64,000 bases of DNA from G963675935 sp963675935 (GTDB lineage: Bacteria > Planctomycetota > Planctomycetia > Pirellulales > Thermoguttaceae), in assembly GCA_963675935.2 (NCBI GenBank), contig CAXXPV010000008.1:682001-746000 (forward strand), written 5' to 3'. The notes beneath the pieces are model-generated. The model had not been told where the DNA came from. It ran no database searches and was given only the letters and a program-made list of their open reading frames with translations. Each line of letters opens with the position of its first letter. Within the stretch, counting starts at the first letter, position 1. The translations under genes were made by a program, and so were the position numbers. Of the stretch, positions 17,530-25,434 are shown one piece after another.

Positions 17530-18531
17530 GTGCAAGAAGAACTGGAAATGGTTCCCTACACCTACACGTTCTGCCGGCAATGCAACGGTCGCGTGGAACT
17601 TGGCCGCGTCGCGTTCGGGGCACAAATCATCTGCTCCCACTGCGGGCTGGAGTTCGTCATCCCGCATCCGTCGCACGCCTGCGACGGGGCAGGGCAGGGC
17701 AGGGGGGACCAAGATCGGGCCGACTTCCCCGACGAAACGCCGCCGGCCTGGGCGCCAATCCGCCGCGGAATGTCGCTAAACATGCTCCTTTCCGGCGCAT
17801 TGAGTTTTTTGGTTCGCCCGACGGCGCTCGGCCAAACATTCGCCCTCTGTTCCAACTCCGTCGCGGCGTTCGCCGCCGTAAGAGTGGCCGCGTATTGCAT
17901 CGGCGCCGACAACGACGCGGTCGATCGCTCCACCCGCGTCATTCTGTGGAACGGCATTTTGTTTTCGACGGCCACCGGCACTGTCATTCTGCCCATTTGG
18001 GTTTGGATCGCCTCGGCCTATGGCATGACGATCCTGCGCGAAACGTCGTGCGGCATCGACGCCATCAAAGATTGGCCGCGTCTGATGGCGGTCGAAGGGC
18101 TTGGCGAAATTCTTTTTATCGCAACCGGCATCATCCTGGCGATTTTGCCCGGCATTCTGCTCTCGCCGTTGTGGAACCGGCTTGGAGTTTCAATGCCCTG
18201 GGGCGTCGCCGTCTGCGCGATGCTGCTGTTTCCCATGATTCTGCTCTCGATGTTGGAGGCCAATTCTCCGACGCATTGCGTGTCGCCGGGCGTGTGGAAA
18301 AGTCTGCTCCTCGGATGGCGGGCATGGATCCTTTTTCATCTAACGACGTTCGCCGCGGCCTTCGCCCTGGTCGTGCTTGGCGGCGTCGTGTTGCCCCGCG
18401 TCAGCCGTGCCTGGGGCGTGGGCGTCGTGGGCGTCGTCGCGGCCCTGGCGTGGATGGTCTATTTTCGCCTGCTGGGCCGCTTGGCTTGGTTCGGAACACA
18501 CCCCACCATGGAGCTAGACAACAAAAAATAG
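17530..18531 (+). CDS. Zinc-ribbon membrane protein, paralogue of the preceding one
   Basis: 333 residues from GTG 17530, chosen because GGGAGG lies six bases upstream. The frame is open from 17386, but that part is repeat DNA. One zinc ribbon (Cys15/18, Cys35/38) is followed by a linker containing a G-rich-repeat-encoded segment (GAGQGRG) and then about five membrane segments. LLSMLEANSP and YFRLLGRLAW are shared with the upstream protein. It has only one ribbon where the neighbour has three. Function unknown; probably co-transcribed with 15908-17389. Confidence 0.7.
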   Translation: MQEELEMVPYTYTFCRQCNGRVELGRVAFGAQIICSHCGLEFVIPHPSHACDGAGQGRGDQDRADFPDETPPAWAPIRRGMSLNMLLSGALSFLVRPTALGQTFALCSNSVAAFAAVRVAAYCIGADNDAVDRSTRVILWNGILFSTATGTVILPIWVWIASAYGMTILRETSCGIDAIKDWPRLMAVEGLGEILFIATGIILAILPGILLSPLWNRLGVSMPWGVAVCAMLLFPMILLSMLEANSPTHCVSPGVWKSLLLGWRAWILFHLTTFAAAFALVVLGGVVLPRVSRAWGVGVVGVVAALAWMVYFRLLGRLAWFGTHPTMELDNKK

Positions 18532-18598
18532 CCGGCTGTCCAACGGCCCACGGTAAGCGTCACCCCGTTTAGCCGGCGAGCTTGCTCGCCGGCTAAAC
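18529..18598. repeat. Two palindromic repeats after the zinc-ribbon gene
   Basis: 18529-18556 is a diverged aatagccggctgtccaacgg copy. 18567-18598 is a perfect palindrome with arms gtttagccggcgag/ctcgccggctaaac. Longer two-armed versions of the second lie at 39668-39746, 39942-40020 and 42356-42430. Either could end transcription of the preceding genes. Confidence 0.8.
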
Positions 18599-18648
18599 AA
18601 CGCGCATTTGTCTTCTGGGGGTGTATAATACCAATCGCAACTCGAATT

Positions 18649-18701
18649 AGCGCGTTGGCCCACCGTGAAAACGCGCTATTTCAAGCTGGAAACCGTATAA
18701 T
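18649..18701 (+). promoter_or_regulatory. Putative promoter with dyad before the GYF_2 gene
   Basis: AGCGCGTT (18649-18656) and AACGCGCT (18670-18677) form a perfect inverted repeat just upstream of a TATAAT at 18696-18701. No good -35 box is seen, so an activator or repressor binding the dyad is plausible. AAAGGAG lies before the ATG at 18736. Confidence 0.45.
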
Positions 18702-18735
18702 GTCCTAGACTTGCCTTGACGCAAAGGAGCCTCGC

Positions 18736-19881
18736 ATGAGCCCGATCGAATGGTATTACGCTCGCGACAACAAGCAGATGGGACCGGTTTCCTCGGTGGA
18801 ACTCAAGCGCCTGGCCGCGGCCGGCTCGATTGCCCCCGACGATCTCGTCTGGCGCGAAGGCATGACAGAATGGGCTGCCGCCCGAAACGTGCGAGGCCTT
18901 TTCGATGAAGAGGGCAGTGCAGGGCAGGGGGGGGCGGCGCCGGCGTCAGCCACGCCAAGCCAGGCAGCCGTGCCGACCGTCGAGCCGGCGACGAAACCCG
19001 TCGAACCGGCGCCGGCGGCTACGGCAATGCCGGTCCGCCATGCGCCTTCGCGTCATCTGTTCGACGTGATGTTGGAAAAATTCCGCCCCGTCTTCGGCCC
19101 GAAATTTATTGAAACGACGGCCGCCGTTTTTCGGCGATGCGGTTCCTATGGCCTATTTGCAGCGGTCGCTCTGACGGCCGTTTTCGCAGTCATCGCGGCG
19201 ACGAAGGCTTCTCCCGCCGAACACTTGATTCACGGCGCGATTTGGATTATCGTGCTGCTCGCGCTGCAATACGTCGCCGGCAAGTTCTGCGATGTTGTCG
19301 AGCGGCTCAATCGCGAAACGACCGGCAGCCTTACATCGTCCACATTGCCCGACTGCCTCGCCATGTTGTTCAAGGTGGCCGGGGCGTCTGTTTTGCTGAT
19401 GTCGGTCGCATCGGCCGTTGCAACCTCGGATTACTCGGTGATATTGCCCGGCGTGGCGGCATTTATCGTCGGAGTCTTCTTGTCGATCATCGCCATGAAT
19501 CCCGGGGCATTGAACATTTCGATCGCCCCGGAAACGCTTCCCGGCGGAGAGATCATCGGCGTGGTGCTGTTTCTGATGAAGTCGCTTTTGCGGCTCGTGC
19601 CGGTGGCGTTCGGCGTGGGCGTGCTCTGCGGCACGATTGCACTGGTTTATGCCACAGCTAGTTTGGCGGTGGTGGGCGGCGAATCGTTGAACGACTCGCT
19701 GACGATAGCCGGCGCGGCATGTCGTGCTCTGTTCTTTTCGGCCGCGTTGCCCTTGGCCGCGTATCTGCTGTTCCTGCAGGTCAATCTCATTCTTAACCTG
19801 TGGCGCTCGATCTTGAGTTTGCCCGGCAAGCTCGACAAGCTCGCGGAGTCGAAACAGGAAGAAGGCAAGACACAGGCGTGA
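18736..19881 (+). CDS. GYF_2-domain membrane protein
   Basis: 381 residues. The first 60 (EWYYARDNKQMGPVSSVEL, LVWREGMTEWAAA) form a GYF_2 domain, a small fold thought to bind proline-rich peptides. A Pro/Ala-rich linker follows, containing a GQGGAAP segment encoded by a G-rich repeat. About six membrane segments then fill residues 130-365. The layout (small N-terminal module, Pro-rich linker, multi-pass membrane part) is like the two zinc-ribbon proteins upstream, and the three may act together. Function unknown. Confidence 0.8.
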   Translation: MSPIEWYYARDNKQMGPVSSVELKRLAAAGSIAPDDLVWREGMTEWAAARNVRGLFDEEGSAGQGGAAPASATPSQAAVPTVEPATKPVEPAPAATAMPVRHAPSRHLFDVMLEKFRPVFGPKFIETTAAVFRRCGSYGLFAAVALTAVFAVIAATKASPAEHLIHGAIWIIVLLALQYVAGKFCDVVERLNRETTGSLTSSTLPDCLAMLFKVAGASVLLMSVASAVATSDYSVILPGVAAFIVGVFLSIIAMNPGALNISIAPETLPGGEIIGVVLFLMKSLLRLVPVAFGVGVLCGTIALVYATASLAVVGGESLNDSLTIAGAACRALFFSAALPLAAYLLFLQVNLILNLWRSILSLPGKLDKLAESKQEEGKTQA

Positions 19882-19886
19882 AGTCT

Positions 19887-20055
19887 GAAATAGCCGGGGG
19901 CCAACGGCCCGTGGAAATGAAATAGCCGGGGGCCAACGGCCCGTGGAAATAGCCGGGGGCCAACGGACCGCGGAAATAGCCGGGGGCCAACGGACCGCGG
20001 AAATAGCCGGGGGCCAACGGACCGCGGAAATAGCCGGGGGCCAACGGACCGCGGA
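19887..20055. repeat. Tandem array of the aatagccgggggccaacgg repeat
   Basis: Six copies. The last four repeat exactly every 27 bases (gaaatagccgggggccaacg followed by gaccgcg), and the first two are slightly longer or diverged. Single copies lie at 18529, 35965-35990, 40255-40280 and 46645-46670. There are no unique spacers, so it is not a CRISPR array. It follows the stop of the GYF_2 gene. Confidence 0.9.
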
Positions 20056-20142
20056 ATGGAGCGCGTGAGGATTCTGACGAGGTGGTGCGGCGAAATCACC
20101 GGCCAAGCGCCGCGGGCCCGGCTATTGGGGATATTTTTATAC

Positions 20143-20328
20143 CCAAGAAACACCGAACCCCGCTCCAATGGAAGCGGGGTTCTCCTTTGTGATGAAGGTC
20201 ACAGATGGTTGTCCGAACAACACGTGTGAGGAGCAGTCGAACCGCTCCTCAACGGAAGCTCTCCGGTGGATCTTGCACGATACACCCTCCGTTGCGGGTT
20301 CTAGGGAAGCAAGTCACTGTGAACCGTC
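20143..20328 (-). ncRNA. Candidate structured small RNA
   Basis: A transcript of about 186 bases is predicted on the minus strand, starting at G20328. It could fold into an outer stem (GGTTCACAG with CTGTGACC) enclosing three hairpins: AACGGA/TCCGTT, the perfect 7-bp GAGGAGC/GCTCCTC, and GTTGT-TCGG-ACAAC. A 10-bp GC-rich hairpin (20155-20182) closes the end and is followed by GTGTTTCTT. No open frame fits it. It does not match tRNA, tmRNA, SRP, RNase P or 6S features that I can recognise. It lies between the GYF_2 gene and the aminotransferase gene. Confidence 0.6.
20155..20182 (-). terminator. Hairpin terminator of the candidate RNA
   Basis: Stem GAACCCCGCT/AGCGGGGTTC, ten base pairs with an eight-base loop. 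On the minus strand it is followed by GGTGTTTCTT, a weak U-tract. On the plus strand it is followed by TCTCCTTTG, so it may also stop the GYF_2 transcript. Confidence 0.65.
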
Positions 20329-20334
20329 TACATT

Positions 20335-20364
20335 ATTATACCACGGTGTCCGCCGGGAAGTCAA
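20335..20364 (-). promoter_or_regulatory. Sigma-70 promoter of the candidate RNA
   Basis: On the minus strand TTGACT (20364-20359), 18 bases, then TATAAT (20340-20335). The predicted start is the G at 20328. Five of six -35 bases and all six -10 bases match consensus, which is rare in this GC-rich window. Confidence 0.75.
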
Positions 20365-20379
20365 ATAATATTTTCAGAT

Positions 20380-20518
20380 GTGTGCGGCCATATTTTCTGG
20401 CAGATAGGCTATTTTGTCATTCTGAGCGCAGCGAAGAATCTCGATTTCTCGGTGGCGTCGGCGAGATTCTTCGCTGCGATCAGAATGACCGAGCTTGCCA
20501 GAAAATTTGGCCACACAC
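20380..20518. repeat. MITE-like element with gtcattctgagcgcagcgaa core
   Basis: Inner inverted repeat 20416-20489 (gtcattctgagcgcagcgaa and its inverted copy) lies inside outer arms tgtgcggccatattttctgg and its inverted copy ending ccacacac. Other copies of the core lie at 21785-21848 and 63461-63545. No transposase. Confidence 0.85.
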
Positions 20519-20565
20519 TTTCAGATGAATATCGCAGCGTGATTCTCCGCGAAACCGCAAACGGC

Positions 20566-21789
20566 CTACACCAATTGCCGCAATTCGTCGAGAAACCGCC
20601 CGATCATCGCCTCGTCGTGCGTGGCGAACACCGCGATGCGGAGGCCGCCCGCCGCGTCCAAGCCCGAATAAGCCGCCATGTAGGCCACGACAACGCCTCG
20701 CTGCATCAATTCCCGCTGGATGCGCCGCATCTTTTCAGCGTCGCCAACCGTCAGGCAGATGATCGGCACGGGCGTGTCGTCGGTGTCGAAACCCATCGCC
20801 CTAAGACCGGTCTTCATCCGCCGCACGTTCGTCCAAAGCCGTTCGCGCAAGCCGGGATCGGCCATGACGAGTTCCAAAGCCCGGGCCGAGGCGGCCGTGA
20901 CCGGGGCGGGCGGCGGGGTCGATCCGTCGTACCAATGCGAGGCCCGCCGCACCTGTTCGATGAATGGTTGCCGTCCGGGAATAATCCCGCCGTATCCGCC
21001 CAGGGCCTTGCTCAACGTGGCGCAGAGGAACGAGACGGGACCGCCCTTGGTTGGCGAAGCCGTGGCATTGATTGTGCCTTTATACATCCCGTCGAACAAT
21101 CCATAATGCTCCAAGGTTCCACGGCCGGAATGGCCCAAAACGCCCACGCCGTGCGCGTCGTCGATCAGCATTCCGGCGCCTGAATAACCGGCCATCGCGC
21201 CGCAGTAGTCGGCCAAAGGCGCAATTGTTCCACGAACCGAAAACACGCCGTCGGTCATCACCAGCGGACGCCCGCCGGGCTGGAGACGCTCGCGGAGCTT
21301 TTGGGCCAAATCGCCGGCATCGCGATGATGAAACGGCACAACCGGCCGCTCGCTTCGCCGCGCAGCCTCGAACACGCAATAATGCGAATACTCATCAATG
21401 AACACAGCGTCAAAATTTTCTGCGACGGCCCGAAGCAAAACTTCGTTCGAGGCGTAGCCGGTCGGCAAAACCAACGCAGCTTCAGTGCCGAAGAACTCGG
21501 CGGCGCGTCGTTCGACCGAGAGGGTAGGGGGGGTGTTGCCGAAACCGGCCCGCGTCGTGGCGCTATGTAGCCCATAGCGCTCGACCGCCTCGCACGCCGC
21601 TCGAATCACCTCGGGATGCCCTTGAAGACCCAGATAGCCCGTGCCCACGAAATAGAGATAGTCGCGGCCGTCGATGCGCGTCGTAGCGCCAGGCGGACTC
21701 TCGGCGATTGGAAATTGCGAAGGATTATTCAATACTCCGTACTCCGTACTTTGTTTCTGTTGCGGAAAGTGCCGTTGGCTCGTGGTCAT
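20566..21789 (-). CDS. 8-amino-7-oxononanoate synthase-like PLP enzyme
   Basis: 407 residues of the alpha-oxoamine synthase branch of aminotransferase class I/II (BioF, KBL, serine palmitoyltransferase), cytoplasmic. Visible: YLYFVGTGYLGLQGHPEV, LPTGYASNE, DEYSHYCVFE, DDAHGVGVLGHSGRG (Asp and His that hold PLP) and LSKALGGYGG with the Schiff-base Lys. The acyl-CoA and amino acid used cannot be told, and no bio genes are near. The first 25 residues are encoded by repeat DNA: the ATG at 21789 lies at the edge of a MITE copy, and a tccgtactccgtac repeat follows. The native start may therefore have been replaced. Confidence 0.85.
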   Translation of the reverse strand: MTTSQRHFPQQKQSTEYGVLNNPSQFPIAESPPGATTRIDGRDYLYFVGTGYLGLQGHPEVIRAACEAVERYGLHSATTRAGFGNTPPTLSVERRAAEFFGTEAALVLPTGYASNEVLLRAVAENFDAVFIDEYSHYCVFEAARRSERPVVPFHHRDAGDLAQKLRERLQPGGRPLVMTDGVFSVRGTIAPLADYCGAMAGYSGAGMLIDDAHGVGVLGHSGRGTLEHYGLFDGMYKGTINATASPTKGGPVSFLCATLSKALGGYGGIIPGRQPFIEQVRRASHWYDGSTPPPAPVTAASARALELVMADPGLRERLWTNVRRMKTGLRAMGFDTDDTPVPIICLTVGDAEKMRRIQRELMQRGVVVAYMAAYSGLDAAGGLRIAVFATHDEAMIGRFLDELRQLV

Positions 21790-21848
21790 TCTGAGCGCAG
21801 CGAAGAATCTCCGCGTTTTCCGAGATTCTTCGCTGCGCTCAGAATGAC
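21785..21848. repeat. MITE core copy at the start of the aminotransferase gene
   Basis: gtcattctgagcgcagcgaa and its inverted copy ending ctcagaatgac surround a short loop. The repeat overlaps the presumed start codon of the minus-strand gene at 21789. Confidence 0.9.
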
Positions 21849-21907
21849 AAAATGCCTTTTCACAACAGAAACTGCTTCGCGCTCACTTTTCCTCCGCCTC
21901 GGCCCCC

Positions 21908-23466
21908 GGGAGCATTTCGATTCTGTAGGAGGAAAATGATCTAGCAAAATACCTTCGAGTCGTCGATAAGGGCGGTTCTATTTCACCAATCTGGCGGAAA
22001 GGAGTTCCACCATGCCCTATGTCACGAACGACGGCTCGAAGGCGGTCCAGAGGATAGCAGAAATTGAGCGGCAGTTGCAAGAGGCAAAAGCGGAGTTCGA
22101 GCGATGGCTGGCGAAGGGAATCGCGCCGACCAGTGCCGCCGAGTTGGCACAGCGGGAGCGGGAGGGAAAGGGTTTGACCGACCGGCTCCAGGTGTTGGCC
22201 ACCGCGTTGGAACTGCAACGGGCCTTGGCCAGCCCGGCGTTGCACGCGCAGGAGCGGGCGCTGGCCAAAGCCTCGCTCAAAAAGATGAAAGACTTCGGCT
22301 ATCGGTCGGTGACGGTGCAGTTTCTGGGCGGGATGGAGGTGGAGGTGATGGTTCGCTACTGGTGTCGCAGCCAACCCCGTGCCGACAAGGGGAAAGGGAG
22401 TTATTTTGGCCTGACGCTGTTGGGGGTATGTGACCGCACCACGCCCGCGCTGGCCAGTGAAGTGGCCCAACTTGCCGCGGCATTGAGTTCCTTCGAGGAT
22501 GCCCAAGCGCGGCTGCGGCAGATGGGCGTGGACATGTCGATCCGGCGGATCGCCAATGTGGCATACCATTTTGCCCAGCGGGCGCGGAGCCGTCAGGCCG
22601 TGGACGGCATGGGCATCGAGGGCTCGCTGGCCGGGCGGCGTGTGGTGATTTCCACCGACGGCGGCCGGCTTCGCGTTCGCAAGAACAAGCGGGGCAAGCG
22701 GACTAAAAAGTGGCGATCGCGTTACCGCACCGATTGGCGCGAGCCCAAGTTGTTGGTGATCTACGCGGTGGACGAAACAGGGCGGATCGCTCAAGAGTTC
22801 GCGCCGGTGATCGACGGCACGCTCCAGGGCCCCGACGAAGTGTTTCGGCTGATGGAATTCTATCTCCGCCAGTTGCACATCGACCAAGCGAAAGAAGTCT
22901 TGTTCATTGCCGACGGGGCGAAGTGGATTTGGTTGCGAGTCGCACAATTGTGGAAGCGTCTGGGATTGGCGGGCGTCGTGCGTTGCCGGGAGTTGGTGGA
23001 TTTCTACCACGTCGTCGAGCACGTCTATGCCCTGGCCGCCTTGAACACGTCGTGGCGGGTCCGCGAGCGGAAGCGTTGGGCGACGCGACAACGGCGTCGC
23101 TTGTGGCGTGGAGAACTGAAGGCGTTCACCGAAGAAGTCGAGCGACTCTGCGAGGGGAAGCGTGGCAAGGGCTGGAGTCGCGAACGGGACTACCTCCTGC
23201 GCAACGCTCGTGCCGGGCGTCTGGATTATGCCAAGGCGCGTCGCGCGAAGATGCCGATGGGCAGCGGCTCGATGGAGAGCGCGGTCCGTCGGGTCATCAA
23301 CTTGCGGTTGAAGGGGCCAGGCATCTTCTGGCACGAGGAGCACGCCGAACAGATGCTCATGTTGCGTGCCTATTACAAGTCGAAACACTGGCAAGTCCTG
23401 ACAAACAAAGCCTTTGCAACACCACTGGCCAATGCCGCATAACTCCTACAAAGACGCAATGCTCCC
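21908..23466 (+). mobile_element. ISKra4-family insertion sequence
   Basis: 1559 bp. The imperfect terminal repeats are gggagcatttcgattctgta (left, then ggag) and, inverted, gggagcattgcgtctttgta (right, then ggag). The 8-bp target duplication cggccccc is seen at 21900-21907 and 23467-23474. It carries one transposase gene and lies in the last codons of the metallopeptidase gene that is read from the other strand. Confidence 0.9.
22012..23442 (+). CDS. ISKra4-family transposase
   Basis: 476 residues, with GGAAAGGAG eight bases before the ATG. The N-terminal part is charged and helical (AEIERQLQEAKAEFERW). The catalytic part has STDGGRLRVRKNKRGKR (first Asp), FIADGAKWIWLR (second Asp) and a late MGSGSMESAVRRVINLRLKG block with a Glu and the typical KGPGIFW ending, all as in ISKra4 transposases. 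The length is normal and the frame intact, so the element may still be able to move. Confidence 0.93.
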   Translation: MPYVTNDGSKAVQRIAEIERQLQEAKAEFERWLAKGIAPTSAAELAQREREGKGLTDRLQVLATALELQRALASPALHAQERALAKASLKKMKDFGYRSVTVQFLGGMEVEVMVRYWCRSQPRADKGKGSYFGLTLLGVCDRTTPALASEVAQLAAALSSFEDAQARLRQMGVDMSIRRIANVAYHFAQRARSRQAVDGMGIEGSLAGRRVVISTDGGRLRVRKNKRGKRTKKWRSRYRTDWREPKLLVIYAVDETGRIAQEFAPVIDGTLQGPDEVFRLMEFYLRQLHIDQAKEVLFIADGAKWIWLRVAQLWKRLGLAGVVRCRELVDFYHVVEHVYALAALNTSWRVRERKRWATRQRRRLWRGELKAFTEEVERLCEGKRGKGWSRERDYLLRNARAGRLDYAKARRAKMPMGSGSMESAVRRVINLRLKGPGIFWHEEHAEQMLMLRAYYKSKHWQVLTNKAFATPLANAA

Positions 23467-24724
23467 CGGCCCCCTTGATCTTGAACTTCACATTGACCCG
23501 GCCTGTCGCCTCGGCCAGTTGGTTCCAGGGCAAGCGGCACCGGAGGAAAAGGTTGCCGTCCGACGGCGCGGTAAAACGCCCCGACGCTCCAAGTTCAAAT
23601 TCCTTGCCGAGTTTATAGTCCTTCATCACCGCGCCGACAAGCTTTGCATCGCCGCCAGTCGCGCCGCCGGCATCGACCGCTTCGGCGTCCTTTTTCGCTC
23701 GCCACGTCCCGCTGGATTTGTAAACATATTCGACGCCGGAGGTCAGCGTCAAGCCGGATGGCTGCCAACCTCGGCCCGCTTGAACCGCGGCCGACACCGT
23801 GCGGCTCGAACCTTTCGACAGATCGAAGAACTTTCGGTTCCAATCCCACGCACAGAGATCGGCGCGATAGCCCGACTGCAAATGGCTGAGGAACAGTTCA
23901 TACTCGAACCGCAGTTCTTGAATTTTCGGGCCGAAGGCGTCTTGAAATCCGGCGGCGTCCCGCTCCTTTTTGGTCAACAACTCGATGCCCAGCAGCCGGA
24001 ACTGTTTGGTGTAGTTCGGGTTGTTTTCCAACAAATGGCAAAGCGACCACCACCAGCAGTATTCCTGCCACGATCCGCCGGTGGTGCTTTCGGTGGCGAT
24101 CAAATCGTCGAGCTTCCGCCGTGGGGCTTTTTGCAGGTATTGAATCACCACGTCTGGCGCGTTGACGCCTTTTTTGTTGTTGATCCAAAAATGGCCCAAC
24201 TCGGCCATGCCCTCGGAGTACCATTTCGGACCGGTGCGTCCAAACGTCTGCTGGCAGTAGCCATGCACGGCTTCGTGCAGCGGAACTTGGCTGCCCGTGT
24301 TGCTGCGAGCGACGGCGTAGACGCGGCACTTCGCCATGAACTTGTCGCCGGACGACATGATTTTTCCGATGCACACGCCCGCCCCCTCGCGGATTTTCGC
24401 CAGTCCGCCCGGTTCCATTTGGCTCAAAATTTCCGGCGGCCACGTGGAGATGTCCTTGGCCACGTAGCATTCGAGAATGCCCGACGACGGACGCCCCCAA
24501 TAGGTCGAAATCAACTTGAGTTCCGTTTCCAACTGCCGCAGCAGCGTTTGGGCTTCACGGGTGGGCAGGTCGGTGTGAATCAGGAAGTGGGCCGAGGAAT
24601 AGTCCTGAACGACCGGGGGCGTGGCGCCGTTGGAGCGGCGTCCGGCGCGGGGCGAGGCCATCGCTGCGTCGGCGATCAAGAAGAACAGCATCGCGACCGC
24701 CAGGGCCGCTCGAACGCCTCGCAT
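23357..24724 (-). CDS. Secreted DUF1570-like metallopeptidase, 3' end replaced by an IS
   Basis: Start at ATG 24724, with GGAGA upstream; the open frame to 24952 has no site. A signal peptide (RAALAVAMLFFLIADAAMAS) leads to a gluzincin-like domain: LHEAVHGYCQQTF holds HExxH, and KWYSEGMAELG gives the downstream Glu. A second, beta-rich domain fills the C-terminal third. The insertion sequence enters after FKIKGA, so the last native codons (EAEEK and stop, still visible at about 21886-21907) were replaced by about 37 codons read from the IS end. The catalytic domain is untouched, so function may survive. Confidence 0.8.
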   Translation of the reverse strand: MRGVRAALAVAMLFFLIADAAMASPRAGRRSNGATPPVVQDYSSAHFLIHTDLPTREAQTLLRQLETELKLISTYWGRPSSGILECYVAKDISTWPPEILSQMEPGGLAKIREGAGVCIGKIMSSGDKFMAKCRVYAVARSNTGSQVPLHEAVHGYCQQTFGRTGPKWYSEGMAELGHFWINNKKGVNAPDVVIQYLQKAPRRKLDDLIATESTTGGSWQEYCWWWSLCHLLENNPNYTKQFRLLGIELLTKKERDAAGFQDAFGPKIQELRFEYELFLSHLQSGYRADLCAWDWNRKFFDLSKGSSRTVSAAVQAGRGWQPSGLTLTSGVEYVYKSSGTWRAKKDAEAVDAGGATGGDAKLVGAVMKDYKLGKEFELGASGRFTAPSDGNLFLRCRLPWNQLAEATGRVNVKFKIKGAGEHCVFVGVMRHWPVVLQRLCLSGLASVSTCNRHAT

Positions 24725-24894
24725 GGGGTATTCTCCACGAAGTTGCGCGACGCCGACCAGACGGGCCGCGGCCGGCGTCTTGCTCTCTACTCTGTACCGT
24801 TCCGTCGGGAGCGAGATGATTCGCATCCCTGCCTTCATTTTAACAGGGAGCCGCAATACCGGCAAGCAACGGATGATGTTCGGCCATTTCGCTA

Positions 24895-24935
24895 TTGACA
24901 ATACTAAACACTTAGTAGATACTAGCCGATTAGTA
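24895..24935 (+). promoter_or_regulatory. blaI promoter with two BlaI-type operators
   Basis: TTGACA (24895-24900), 17 bases, then GATACT (24918-24923). Two 16-bp perfect dyads overlap it: TACTAAACACTTAGTA (24902-24917, filling the spacer) and TACTAGCCGATTAGTA (24920-24935, covering the -10). They have the TACTA...TAGTA form of BlaI/MecI operators, so the repressor gene downstream should control itself. Confidence 0.8.
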
Positions 24936-25016
24936 CGCAGAGCGGAATTCATTCCGCTCTTGTGCCCGTGCCCGTTCGCCCCCCGACAAACGGAATCAAT
25001 TCCGTTTTACGACGCC

Positions 25017-25412
25017 ATGTCCAAACGACCCATACCAAAGCCTTCGGAACTCGAATTGCAAATCCTGGCCATTCTCTGGGAACGCGGCACGGCCACGGTC
25101 CGGGAGATACGCGAACTGCTCCCCGACGGAAAGCATCGGGCCTACACCACCGTGCTGACGCTCGTGCAAATCATGGAGAAGAAAGGGCTGGTCGGCCACA
25201 CGTCGCAGGGCCAGACGCACGTCTATCGCCCCCTGGTCGCCCGGCGGCAAGTGCTTCGCCCGATGATGCGCGATTTGATGCGAAACATCTTCGGCGGCCG
25301 GCCTGCCGATTTCATCCAGTGCTTGCTCGACGGCGAGAAACTCGACGAGGACGAGTTGACGCAGGTTCAAGAGTTGGTCAAAAACGCATCGCGGCTGCCG
25401 CAAGAGGATTGA
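25017..25412 (+). CDS. BlaI/MecI/CopY family repressor
   Basis: 131 residues from the ATG at 25017. A winged-helix domain (ELELQILAILWERGTATVRE, REIRELLPDGKHRAYTTVLTLVQIMEKKGL) is followed by a short dimerisation tail. In the Bla/Mec systems such a dimer sits on TACA/TGTA-type operators until it is cleaved or released through the M56 membrane peptidase. Here two operators lie in its own promoter, and the M56 gene lies 240 bases downstream, separated by a MITE. The inducing signal is unknown. A beta-lactam link should not be assumed. Confidence 0.92.
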   Translation: MSKRPIPKPSELELQILAILWERGTATVREIRELLPDGKHRAYTTVLTLVQIMEKKGLVGHTSQGQTHVYRPLVARRQVLRPMMRDLMRNIFGGRPADFIQCLLDGEKLDEDELTQVQELVKNASRLPQED

Positions 25413-25434
25413 TAAATCACAAAAATCCGGAAGT

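Noticed and set aside
19887..20055. Array that might be read as a CRISPR
   Set aside because: Units are contiguous with no unique spacers, and the same unit occurs singly elsewhere. No cas genes.
20225..20250. T-arm-like GCGGTTCGACTGC on the minus strand, suggesting a tRNA or tmRNA
   Set aside because: The closing pair next to the loop would be G-G, no acceptor stem or anticodon arm can be drawn, and the region fits a hairpin of the candidate RNA better.
20143..20328. 6S RNA as identity of the candidate RNA
   Set aside because: Length fits, but 6S should fold as one long rod with a central bubble. This one forms several separate hairpins.
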